From contig DASXRQ010000116.1 in the NCBI GenBank assembly GCA_036506495.1, positions 1-15,617 on the forward strand: 15,617 nt of DNA, read 5' to 3'. The stretch is from DASXRC01 sp036506495 (GTDB lineage Bacteria; Actinomycetota; Actinomycetes; Mycobacteriales; Micromonosporaceae). Position 1 is the stretch's first letter, and every line of letters begins with the position of its first letter. The position numbers were made by a program, and so were the translations under genes. Under the pieces are notes generated by a model, which was not told where the DNA came from, made no database searches, and worked only from the letters and a program-made list of their open reading frames with translations. Below, piece by piece: positions 1 through 6,197 of the stretch.

Positions 1-340
1 GGGCGAGGTCGGCCTCGATCAGCACCAGGTCCGCAAGTGGACGTCCTGGCATCGGTACACGACCCTCGTCATGCTCGCCCACGCCCTCCTCGCCGTCATC
101 GCTGCCCACGAACGCACCCATCAGGTCGCAGCCACCGATGAGCTGATTCCGTTCACTGTCAACGAAATCCGCCACCTGTTCGCGAAACTCGTCACGAACA
201 CAGTCCACACGATCAACTACTGGCTGCACTGGTCCACCTGGCGACGCCGACACCAAGCACGCGCCCGGACCAGCCACTACAGACGACGCGGAGCCGTCAT
301 TGATCGTCATCCGTCAACGTAACGATCCCGGGCTGCCGTA
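1..340 (+). mobile_element. IS701-family insertion sequence, right-hand part only
   Basis: The window opens inside an insertion sequence. The visible part is the C-terminal end of a transposase (2-322) plus 18 bases of non-coding right end (323-340). I place the edge at 340 because the next four bases are CTAG, which fits the 4-bp YTAR target duplications described for IS701-family elements. The left end, and so the terminal inverted repeat and second target copy, lie outside the window. The edge position is therefore an inference. Confidence 0.75.
2..322 (+). CDS. IS701-family transposase, C-terminal fragment (5' end outside window)
   Basis: This is the last 106 codons of an open frame that runs in from the left edge and stops with TAA at 320-322. 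The residues match the C-terminal tail of actinobacterial IS701-type DDE transposases: the stretch WTSWHRYTTLVMLAHA early on, then LIPFTVNEIRHLF, and near the end the basic run WRRRHQARARTSHYRRRG. In IS701 proteins this region carries the last part of the catalytic fold and a basic tail; the catalytic D and D residues would lie upstream. The internal ATG at 71 is not the real start, because family-like sequence continues upstream of it to the window edge. No frameshift is visible, so the element may be intact beyond the window. The family call rests on remembered motif style, not a search. Confidence 0.85.
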   Translation, partial: GEVGLDQHQVRKWTSWHRYTTLVMLAHALLAVIAAHERTHQVAATDELIPFTVNEIRHLFAKLVTNTVHTINYWLHWSTWRRRHQARARTSHYRRRGAVIDRHPST

Positions 341-344
341 CTAG
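341..344. other. Putative CTAG target-site duplication of the IS701 element
   Basis: CTAG directly follows the presumed right end of the insertion sequence. Read on the minus strand it supplies the last base of the final alanine codon and the TAG stop of the M48 protease. The insertion therefore seems to have landed exactly on a stop codon without changing the protein. The partner copy would lie to the left of the element, outside the window. Confidence 0.5.
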
Positions 345-2278
345 GCCGGGAGCTCGGTCATGGGCGGCAGCGGGCAGCGCAGCATGCCGCAAACCGTGCG
401 CGTCAGCTCCTGCTCCTCGACGGTCATCGTGCCGTCGTCGCCGATCACTGCGGTCACGGCCGCGACCAGCCGCTCCTTGTCGCGGGACCCGAGACCGTCC
501 AGGTCGGGCCACACGGAGTCCAGCGCCAGCACTCCCTGCTGCGGCGGGACGTAGGGCACCGACTCGCCGGGCAGCACCAGCGTCACTCCCGCCCGGAAGG
601 CCTTCTCGGCCCGGCCCGGGTCGCGGTGGCCGGCCTGCGCGAGCACGGCCAGCAGGGTCAGCACCGCGGGCCGCGCGGCCGGGAGCGTACGGCGGTGGAC
701 GCGCCACGGCGGGGCGTTGTACGTCGCCTCGTAGAGGTCGCGGTGCAGCAGCCGGGATAGCGCGTACTCGAAGACGCTGATCCGGCCGTCGGCCCGGATC
801 AGCGCGTCGACCGAGCCGATCAACTCCTCGCGCTCCGCGATGGGGTGCACCCGCAGCGCCGGGAACGCCAGCTGGGCCAGCGGCAGCCGGAGCAGCGGGT
901 GCAGCCCGGCCAGGTCGTCGGCCTCGGTCGCGACGGCCTGGCCGGCCGCCTCGCCGTGCCGGGCGGCAAGCACCGCGAGCTGGCTGGCCCGGACGTCGGG
1001 GTGTTCGGACAGCAGCAGGCCGAAGACCAGCGGCGTGGCCAGGTCGCCGCGGCGGGCCCGGGCGAGGATGCGATCCGGGATCTTGTCGATGAGCGTCTCG
1101 GCCCGCCGGAATGAGCCCGGGGTCGGCGCGGCCACGGCGGCGGTGACTTCGTCCGGGCGTACCGACACCACGGCACCCGGCGCGGGCAGCGGCGCCGGCG
1201 CCTGCGCCGCGGCCTCGCCCGGGCCGGAAAGGCCCAGCGCGACGTCCTCGGCGATGCCGGACGGGGGCGCGGCACTCCAGCGCTGGGCCAGCTCGCGCAG
1301 CTCGGCCGGCTCGAAGCTCGGTTCGAGCACCTGGATGCGGCGGATCAGCGGCGGGTGCGTGGCGAACAGCGCGCTCAACCGGGCGCCCGGACCGAACAGC
1401 AGGTGGCCGACCTCGTCCACCTTCGGGCTGCGCAGCTGCGAGCCGTCGGGCAGACCGGCGATCTTCTTCAGCGCGCCGGCGATGCCCGAGGCCTGCCGGG
1501 TGAACTGCACGGCGGAGGCGTCGGCGAGGTACTCCCGCTGCCGCGACACCGACGCCTGGATCAGCCGACCGGCGAGCAGTCCGATGAAGCCGGCGGCCAG
1601 CAGCGCGAGGCCGACGATCACGACCGGGTTCCCGCCGGAGTCGCGGCGCCGGCCCGCGCCGAACACCGAGGCGCGCAGGAAGGTCCGGCCGATGATGGCC
1701 AGGAAGAGGATGCCGAACAGCAGGCCGATGAGCCGGATATTGAGGCGCATGTCCCCGTTGACGACGTGGCTGAACTCGTGCGCGATCACGCCCTGCAGCT
1801 CGTCGCGGTTGAGCCGGTCGAGCGCGCCGCGGGTGACCGCGACCGCGGCGTCCGCCGGCGTCCAGCCGGCCGCGAACGCGTTGATGCCGGGCTCGTGCTC
1901 GAGCACGTACACCTCCGGCACCGGTACGCCGGAGGCCAGCGCGACCTCCTCGACCACGTTGCGCAGCCGCCGCAGCCGCAGGTCGGTGGTGTCCTCCGGT
2001 ACGTGCACGCCACCGAGGTCCCGCGCCACCCGGCCGCCACCACCGGCGCGCAACCCGACGGTGCGGAACAGCGACGCGAGCAGGATCACGGCGACCGTGG
2101 CGATGCTGGCCACCACGACGGTCGTGACGAGCTCGCTGACCGGCCCCTGGAACGAGCGGAACGCGAACGCCGCCGCCAAGTCGACAGCGGCGACGATGCC
2201 GACCACGGCGACCACGAAGAGCAGGACCAGCCGCGCGGACAGGCGTTTGACCTGCCGCTGGCGCTCGAAGAAGTCCAT
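341..2278 (-). CDS. M48 family (HtpX-like) membrane zinc metalloprotease with long C-terminal extension
   Basis: A 645-aa membrane-anchored protease, likely degrading damaged or misfolded membrane proteins with its active site on the cytoplasmic side, as in HtpX. Hydrophobic segments lie near residues 17-40 and 50-72. The zinc site HEFSH is at 167-171, followed by membrane segments near 181-200 and 219-240. The third ligand is E249 in RQREYLADASA. This arrangement is the HtpX core, usually about 290 aa. From about residue 340 there is a further 300-aa region: an Ala/Pro-rich linker, then helices with two short acidic loops (IRADGRIS near 500 and IGDDGTMT near 615) reminiscent of TerB/EF-hand-like turns. 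The ATG lies 2 nt after the lemA stop and has no good ribosome binding site of its own, which suggests translational coupling to lemA. The stop lies in the CTAG beside the IS701 end. Confidence 0.9.
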   Translation of the reverse strand: MDFFERQRQVKRLSARLVLLFVVAVVGIVAAVDLAAAFAFRSFQGPVSELVTTVVVASIATVAVILLASLFRTVGLRAGGGGRVARDLGGVHVPEDTTDLRLRRLRNVVEEVALASGVPVPEVYVLEHEPGINAFAAGWTPADAAVAVTRGALDRLNRDELQGVIAHEFSHVVNGDMRLNIRLIGLLFGILFLAIIGRTFLRASVFGAGRRRDSGGNPVVIVGLALLAAGFIGLLAGRLIQASVSRQREYLADASAVQFTRQASGIAGALKKIAGLPDGSQLRSPKVDEVGHLLFGPGARLSALFATHPPLIRRIQVLEPSFEPAELRELAQRWSAAPPSGIAEDVALGLSGPGEAAAQAPAPLPAPGAVVSVRPDEVTAAVAAPTPGSFRRAETLIDKIPDRILARARRGDLATPLVFGLLLSEHPDVRASQLAVLAARHGEAAGQAVATEADDLAGLHPLLRLPLAQLAFPALRVHPIAEREELIGSVDALIRADGRISVFEYALSRLLHRDLYEATYNAPPWRVHRRTLPAARPAVLTLLAVLAQAGHRDPGRAEKAFRAGVTLVLPGESVPYVPPQQGVLALDSVWPDLDGLGSRDKERLVAAVTAVIGDDGTMTVEEQELTRTVCGMLRCPLPPMTELPA

Positions 2279-2280
2279 CG

Positions 2281-2877
2281 TCAGAAGGAGACCCGCGGCG
2301 CCTCGCGCGTGCCCGGGTCGTCGATCTCCAGCAGGGCCGCGGGTCCGAACCCGAACATGCCGGCGAAGATGCTGGCCGGGAACGTCTCGCGCCGGTTGTT
2401 GTACGTCATCACCGAGTCGTTGTAGCCCTGGCGGGCGAACGCCACCCGGTTCTCCGTCGAGGTCAGCTCCTCGGACAGCTGCATCATGTTCTGGTTCGCC
2501 TTCAGGTCCGGGTACGCCTCGGCGACCGCGAACAGCCGACCCAGCGCCTGCGTGAGCATGTTCTCGGCGCCGCCCAGGCCCTGCATCGCACCCGGGTCGC
2601 CCGGGTTCCCGGAGGCGTTCGCCTGCGCGTTCACCGCCGCGGCGCGGGCCGCGGTCACCGCCTCCAGCGTCTCGCGCTCGTGCCGGATGTACGCCTTCGC
2701 CGTCTCGACCAGGTTGGGGATCAGGTCGTGCCGGCGGGTGAGCTGGACATCGATCTGCGCGAAGGCGTTCTTGTACGCGTTGCGGGCCCGGACCAGCCCG
2801 TTGTAGATCGATACGACCCAGGCGATCAGGGCCAGCACCACGAGCAGCAGGCAGATCCCGCCGATCAACAATTCCAT
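2281..2877 (-). CDS. lemA: LemA family membrane protein
   Basis: A 198-aa protein with one N-terminal membrane segment (about residues 3-24) followed by a long helical domain outside the membrane. Family hallmarks are visible: RNAYKNAFAQIDVQLTRRHD and LIPNLVETAKAY after the membrane segment, the NRVAFARQGYND region, and the C-terminal EIDDPGTREAPRVSF tail. The biochemical role of LemA proteins is poorly defined. They are repeatedly encoded beside M48/HtpX-type proteases and are thought to act with them at the envelope. The ATG at 2877 is preceded by a GGTGAGG ribosome-binding sequence, about 2 nt from the ATG. The gene lies 23 nt downstream of the SMP-30 stop and 2 nt upstream of the protease start, so one minus-strand transcript could carry all three. 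Confidence 0.95.
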   Translation of the reverse strand: MELLIGGICLLLVVLALIAWVVSIYNGLVRARNAYKNAFAQIDVQLTRRHDLIPNLVETAKAYIRHERETLEAVTAARAAAVNAQANASGNPGDPGAMQGLGGAENMLTQALGRLFAVAEAYPDLKANQNMMQLSEELTSTENRVAFARQGYNDSVMTYNNRRETFPASIFAGMFGFGPAALLEIDDPGTREAPRVSF

Positions 2878-2900
2878 GGCCTCACCGTATCGGTAGGGAG

Positions 2901-3812
2901 CTACCGGTACGTCGCGCCGTTGAAGTTGACGCGTATCGAGTAGAGCGAGTTCGACGCCGTAATGAACAGCTCATTCCGTTGCGGACCGCCGAAGGTGAGG
3001 TTCGAAACGATCTCCGGCACGAGGAGCTTGCCGATGAGCGCGCCGTCCGGCTCGAAGCAGTGGAGGCCGTCGTGGGCGGCCGCCCAGACCCGGCCGCGGT
3101 GGTCCAGGCGGACCCCGTCGAAGGTCCCGGTATCGCAGTCGGCGAAGACCTCGCCGCCGGCCAGCGTGCCATCGTCGGACGCGTCGAAGCGGCGCAGGTG
3201 CCGCCGGCGCGTGTCCGCGATGTAGAGCAGCCGTTCGTCGGCCGAGAAGGCGAGCCCGTTGGGCCGGTCGAAGTCGTCCGCGACGACGCGGACCGCGCCG
3301 GTGGCCGGGTCGACGCGATAGACGTGGCAGGCGCCGATCTCGCTGTCCGCCCGGTGGCCCTCGTAGTCGCTGTCGATGCCGTAGCTCGGGTCGGTGAACC
3401 AGATCGAGCCGTCCGAGTGTTCGACCACATCGTTGGGGCTGTTGAGACGCTTGCCGTCGCACCGGTCGGCCAGCACGGTGATCGAGCCGTCGACCTCGGT
3501 GCGGGTCACCCGCCGGTCGCCTTGCTCGCAGCTGACGAGGCGACCTCGTCGGTCAACGGTGTGGCCGTTGGCGTACCGCGAGGGCTGTCGGAACACGCCG
3601 ACCGCGCCGGTGGTCTCGTCCCAGCGCAGCATCCGGTCGTTGGGGATGTCGCTGAAGACCAGGTAACGGCCGGCGGCAAAGTATGCCGGGCCCTCCGTCC
3701 AGCGGCACCCGGTGTGCAGCCGCACCATCGACTTGTCCCCGCTGCAGCCGCGGAACCGCTCGTCGAGCACGACCAATTGCGTCTTGACGGTGTCTACCAA
3801 CGCAGCCTCCAT
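2901..3812 (-). CDS. SMP-30/gluconolactonase/LRE family protein
   Basis: A 303-aa six-bladed beta-propeller, probably a metal-dependent lactonase hydrolysing sugar lactones or similar esters; the substrate cannot be read from sequence. Residues corresponding to the metal-site triad of the family are visible: E40 in TEGPAYF, N185 in RPNGLAF and D232 in FDGVRLD. The conserved NSPNDVV (124-130) and IWFTDPSYG (137-145) are also present. I chose the first ATG at 3812. The frame is open upstream to a TTG at 3863, but neither position has a strong ribosome binding site and homologous sequence begins only after the ATG. There is no signal peptide, so it is probably cytoplasmic. It is the promoter-proximal gene of the minus-strand group with lemA and the M48 protease, but a functional link to them is not obvious. 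Confidence 0.88.
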   Translation of the reverse strand: MEAALVDTVKTQLVVLDERFRGCSGDKSMVRLHTGCRWTEGPAYFAAGRYLVFSDIPNDRMLRWDETTGAVGVFRQPSRYANGHTVDRRGRLVSCEQGDRRVTRTEVDGSITVLADRCDGKRLNSPNDVVEHSDGSIWFTDPSYGIDSDYEGHRADSEIGACHVYRVDPATGAVRVVADDFDRPNGLAFSADERLLYIADTRRRHLRRFDASDDGTLAGGEVFADCDTGTFDGVRLDHRGRVWAAAHDGLHCFEPDGALIGKLLVPEIVSNLTFGGPQRNELFITASNSLYSIRVNFNGATYR

Positions 3813-3901
3813 TCTCGCGAAACCCGGCCCGTGACCCGGGTGCGGTCCTACTGTGAAGATCAAGGGACGGTGCAGTCGCCGTCACTCGGGACGGGGATCT
3901 C

Positions 3902-4090
3902 ATGGCTGACCAGTTTGACGAGATGAAGGACAAGGCCGCCGACGCGGCCGGCGGAGAGAAGGGCGCCGAGGGCGTGGACAAGGCCGCCGAGATGGCCGAT
4001 GAGAAGACCGGCGGCAAGTACTCCGAGCAGGTCGAGAAGGGAGCCGACACCGCCAAGGACAAGCTCGGCGAGATGGGGGACGACCAGTAG
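3902..4090 (+). CDS. MT0933/Rv0909-like antitoxin-family small protein
   Basis: A 62-aa, highly charged Lys/Glu/Asp/Ala-rich protein, predicted helical, with no Cys. The segment DEKTGGKYSEQVEKG is the signature I associate with the MT0933-like family (Rv0909 of M. tuberculosis is annotated as an antitoxin). The ATG at 3902 follows a GGGACGGGG stretch that can serve as ribosome binding site. The gene is divergent from the SMP-30 gene across 89 bp and ends 1 base before the stop of the convergent prim-pol-like gene, so no terminator fits between them. No toxin gene is adjacent. Many relatives seem to be solitary, and a stress or chaperone-like role is equally possible. Coding status is well supported by start, ribosome binding site and composition; the antitoxin function is not. 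Confidence 0.75.
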   Translation: MADQFDEMKDKAADAAGGEKGAEGVDKAAEMADEKTGGKYSEQVEKGADTAKDKLGEMGDDQ

Positions 4091-4091
4091 C

Positions 4092-4730
4092 CTAAGCCAC
4101 GCGCAGCGCCTCGCCGGCCCGCGCGTCGACGATGAGGCGCTGGACCGCGTACGAATCCGGGAGGCGCCAGCGCGTCTCCTCGGGAGCGACCAACCAGCGG
4201 ACGAAACCCTCGGCCAGCTGGGTCGGAGGGGCGGGCACCCATGAGCCGCGGCCGTGCCGGATGACGTCCGGCTGCCCGTCCAGCTCGGGCCGGAGCCGGT
4301 CGCCGGGGCGTACCAGGAACATCCACCGGCCGGTCGGCGTCACCGCCACCGGACCGCGGACCTGGCCGCGGCCCGGGCCCTCGATGGTGCGCAACGCGCG
4401 GGCGGCGGCGAGCGTGTGCAAGCCGATCCAGCCGGGCACCTCCAGCACGTCGAAGGCCCGACCGGTCGGCAGCAGGACGCTGTGCGGCACGGTCCGCCAC
4501 CAAAGGGTCACGCGAACGGGGTCGTGCGAGGCGGAGTCGTCCCATCGATCAAGGGCGGGGTGGCACCCGGTCGTGGGACAGCCGAGGCGTTCGCAGGTGA
4601 AGCGAGAACCAACAAAACAGGCACCTGGGGTCACGTCCCAGCCGGCCTCGGCGTACCGCAGGGCGGCCCTGCGCAGGCGGATCCGGTCGATATACCGAGC
4701 GATATACCGAGGTCCATGTGTCCATCGCAT
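4092..4730 (-). CDS. Bifunctional DNA primase/polymerase (prim-pol)-like protein
   Basis: A 212-aa protein resembling the N-terminal prim-pol domain (PF09250-type) found as a stand-alone gene in Micromonospora-like genomes. Visible family features are the N-terminal ALRYAEAGWDVTPG (24-36), the DPVRVTLWWRTVPHSVLLPTG block (70-90), FDVLEV (93-98) and VAVTPTGRW further on. Four cysteines (C38, C46, C51, C56) form a probable metal-binding cluster near the start. The classical acidic DxD is not present as such: the matching strand reads D94-V-L-E97, so catalytic activity is doubtful. I chose the ATG at 4730, which has a GGGGG stretch 10 nt upstream. The frame is open to 4913, but that extension is Cys/Arg-rich and unlike the family. 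The gene is divergent from the XRE regulator at 4968 and probably belongs to that locus. Confidence 0.8.
   Translation of the reverse strand: MRWTHGPRYIARYIDRIRLRRAALRYAEAGWDVTPGACFVGSRFTCERLGCPTTGCHPALDRWDDSASHDPVRVTLWWRTVPHSVLLPTGRAFDVLEVPGWIGLHTLAAARALRTIEGPGRGQVRGPVAVTPTGRWMFLVRPGDRLRPELDGQPDVIRHGRGSWVPAPPTQLAEGFVRWLVAPEETRWRLPDSYAVQRLIVDARAGEALRVA
4688..4711. repeat. Perfect 12-bp tandem duplication inside the prim-pol-like gene
   Basis: The unit CGATATACCGAG occurs twice head to tail. It is in frame and encodes the adjacent tetrapeptides RYIA and RYID at residues 8-15. This looks like a recent in-frame slippage that lengthened the N-terminal helix by four residues. Confidence 0.9.
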
Positions 4731-4827
4731 CGCGCGACAACCCCCAGGGCGAGGACGCGAGGCCATTATCAGACGACCGGCGCCGTCACCAGCGCGACAC
4801 GCCGGTCGTTGCGTCTGGCATAGCGCC

Positions 4828-4841
4828 ACTTGCAACTTGCA
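4828..4841. promoter_or_regulatory. Tandem ACTTGCA direct repeat in divergent intergenic region
   Basis: Two perfect copies of ACTTGCA lie head to tail between the prim-pol-like gene and the XRE regulator. They sit in the only AT-richer patch of this 237-bp region (about 4820-4860). Direct repeats in such a place are typical binding half-sites for a regulator encoded alongside, but no known consensus is matched with confidence. Confidence 0.35.
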
Positions 4842-4873
4842 TCCATAACTACAAGCATCTGTGTCCGGGCAAA

Positions 4874-4888
4874 CGCACAGCCTGTGCG
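4874..4888. promoter_or_regulatory. 15-bp perfect palindrome, candidate operator of the XRE regulator
   Basis: The sequence CGCACAG-C-CTGTGCG has 7-bp perfect arms around one base. It lies 79 bp upstream of the regulator start and 143 bp upstream of the divergent prim-pol-like start. An autoregulatory site for the XRE protein is a natural reading, but chance palindromes of this size do occur in GC-rich DNA. Confidence 0.4.
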
Positions 4889-4967
4889 ACGAGCCTGCAC
4901 CGCCCCGTCGCACACCAGTAACTGGGCCCGGCCCCGTACCGCCGGTGACGCAAGGGGAGGGACAGAC

Positions 4968-6197
4968 GTGGACGAGCTGCCCATCGGCCGCCGCGTCGCC
5001 TATTGGCGCGGCCGACGCAAGATGTCGCAGCAGGTCTTCGCCGACCGGCTCGGCAAGTCCAAGAGCTGGGTCGACAAGGTGGAGCGGGGGGTCCGTCGGC
5101 TGGACAAGTTCTCCGTCGTCTACGAGATCGCGGACGTCCTCCAGCTCGACGTGGCGCTACTCCTCGGCAGGGATCCGGAACGCCGCCCGGACGCCGTCAA
5201 CTGCATCGACCAGGTCGAGGTCGAGGAGATCCGGGCCGCGCTCGAGCGGTACGACCAGATCCCCGCGTTCTGTCACGTCACGCCCGAGGCGCCGGTGCTG
5301 GAGGAGATGCGCAAGGCCGTGAGCCACGCGTGGCTCACCTTCCAGCACGCCAAGTACGGCGTGCTCGCCCGGGCGCTGCCGCGACTGCTGCGCGACGGGC
5401 AGGCAGCCGACACCGCGAACACCCAGACGGACGGCGGTCAGGAGGCGGCGCACCTGCTGGGGCAGGTCTACCAGATCTCCTCCTCGGTGCTGCGCAAGCT
5501 CGGCGAGCACGAGCTGGCCTGGCTCGCCGCGGACCGCTCCATCGCGGTGTCGCAGCGGGCCGGCGACCAGCTGCTCGCCGGCCTCGCCAGCCACCGGGTG
5601 GGCAACGCGTTGCTCGCTCTCGGGCGGGCCCGTCCGGCCCTCGAGGTCAACGTCAACGTCGCGAACCGGCTGGCGCCTGGCAGCGCCGCGCCCACCACAC
5701 CGGAGCGGCTGTCGGTCTACGGCATGCTGCTGCTCAGCGCCGCGATGGCCGCCGCGCGCATCGGCGACAGCGCGACGGTGCGTGACCTGGTGACCGGCGC
5801 CGACGAGGCCGCGCGGGCGGTCGGCGGCGACTGCAACCACTACTGGACCTGCTTCGGGCCGACCAACGTGCAGCTGCACCGTGCGGCGGCCGCGGTCGAG
5901 CTCGGCGAGGCCGCGGTCGCGGTGGAGACCCACGAGAACCTCGACCCGGAGGGCTTCGCGGCGCTGCTGCCCGAGCGGCGCGCACAGCACTACATCGACA
6001 TCGCCCGGGGGTACGCCCAGCTGGGCAACGCCGAGAAGGCGAGCGAGATGCTGCTGGAGGGCGATCGGCTCGCGCCCTCCGAGATCCGGTGCCGCCCGAT
6101 CGCCCACGAGGTCCTCTTCGACGTGCTCCGGCGTACCCGGGGCACCCCGCCCGCACCCGTCTCGGAACTGGCCGAACACATGGGAGTTGGCGTTTGA
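4968..6197 (+). CDS. XRE-family HTH transcriptional regulator with C-terminal TPR-like domain
   Basis: A 409-aa probable DNA-binding regulator. Residues 6-65 form an XRE/Cro-CI helix-turn-helix: RRVAYWRGRRKMSQQVFADR, then the recognition part SKSWVDKVERG and DVLQLDVALLLG. The remaining 330 residues are Ala/Leu/Glu-rich antiparallel helices of tetratricopeptide type (for example ELAWLAADRSIAVSQRAGD and AQHYIDIARGYAQLGNAEKA), a usual place for ligand or peptide sensing. The GTG start at 4968 has a strong AGGGGAGG site 7 nt upstream; the frame is open further upstream but without family-like sequence. The stop TGA at 6195-6197 overlaps the TTG start of the flavoprotein gene, so the two are co-transcribed. 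The pairing suggests that the regulator and flavoprotein act in one pathway. No target can be named. Confidence 0.92.
   Translation: MDELPIGRRVAYWRGRRKMSQQVFADRLGKSKSWVDKVERGVRRLDKFSVVYEIADVLQLDVALLLGRDPERRPDAVNCIDQVEVEEIRAALERYDQIPAFCHVTPEAPVLEEMRKAVSHAWLTFQHAKYGVLARALPRLLRDGQAADTANTQTDGGQEAAHLLGQVYQISSSVLRKLGEHELAWLAADRSIAVSQRAGDQLLAGLASHRVGNALLALGRARPALEVNVNVANRLAPGSAAPTTPERLSVYGMLLLSAAMAAARIGDSATVRDLVTGADEAARAVGGDCNHYWTCFGPTNVQLHRAAAAVELGEAAVAVETHENLDPEGFAALLPERRAQHYIDIARGYAQLGNAEKASEMLLEGDRLAPSEIRCRPIAHEVLFDVLRRTRGTPPAPVSELAEHMGVGV

Noticed and set aside
840..2555. 571-aa open frame on the plus strand
   Set aside because: It lies opposite the M48 and lemA genes and is Arg/Ser/Ala-rich low complexity with no family motif; it is an antisense artefact of high GC content.
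3822..3841. ACCCGG/CCGGGT inverted repeat between the SMP-30 and antitoxin-like genes
   Set aside because: The arms are only 6 bp of pure G/C-biased sequence, which is expected by chance in this composition; no promoter elements align with it.
3813..3863. Upstream TTG start for the SMP-30 protein
   Set aside because: The 17 extra residues have no family similarity and no ribosome binding site precedes the TTG; the ATG at 3812 is preferred.
4731..4913. 61-residue N-terminal extension of the prim-pol-like protein
   Set aside because: The extension is Cys/Arg-rich, overlaps the control region of the divergent gene, and lacks the GGGGG ribosome-binding stretch that precedes the ATG at 4730.
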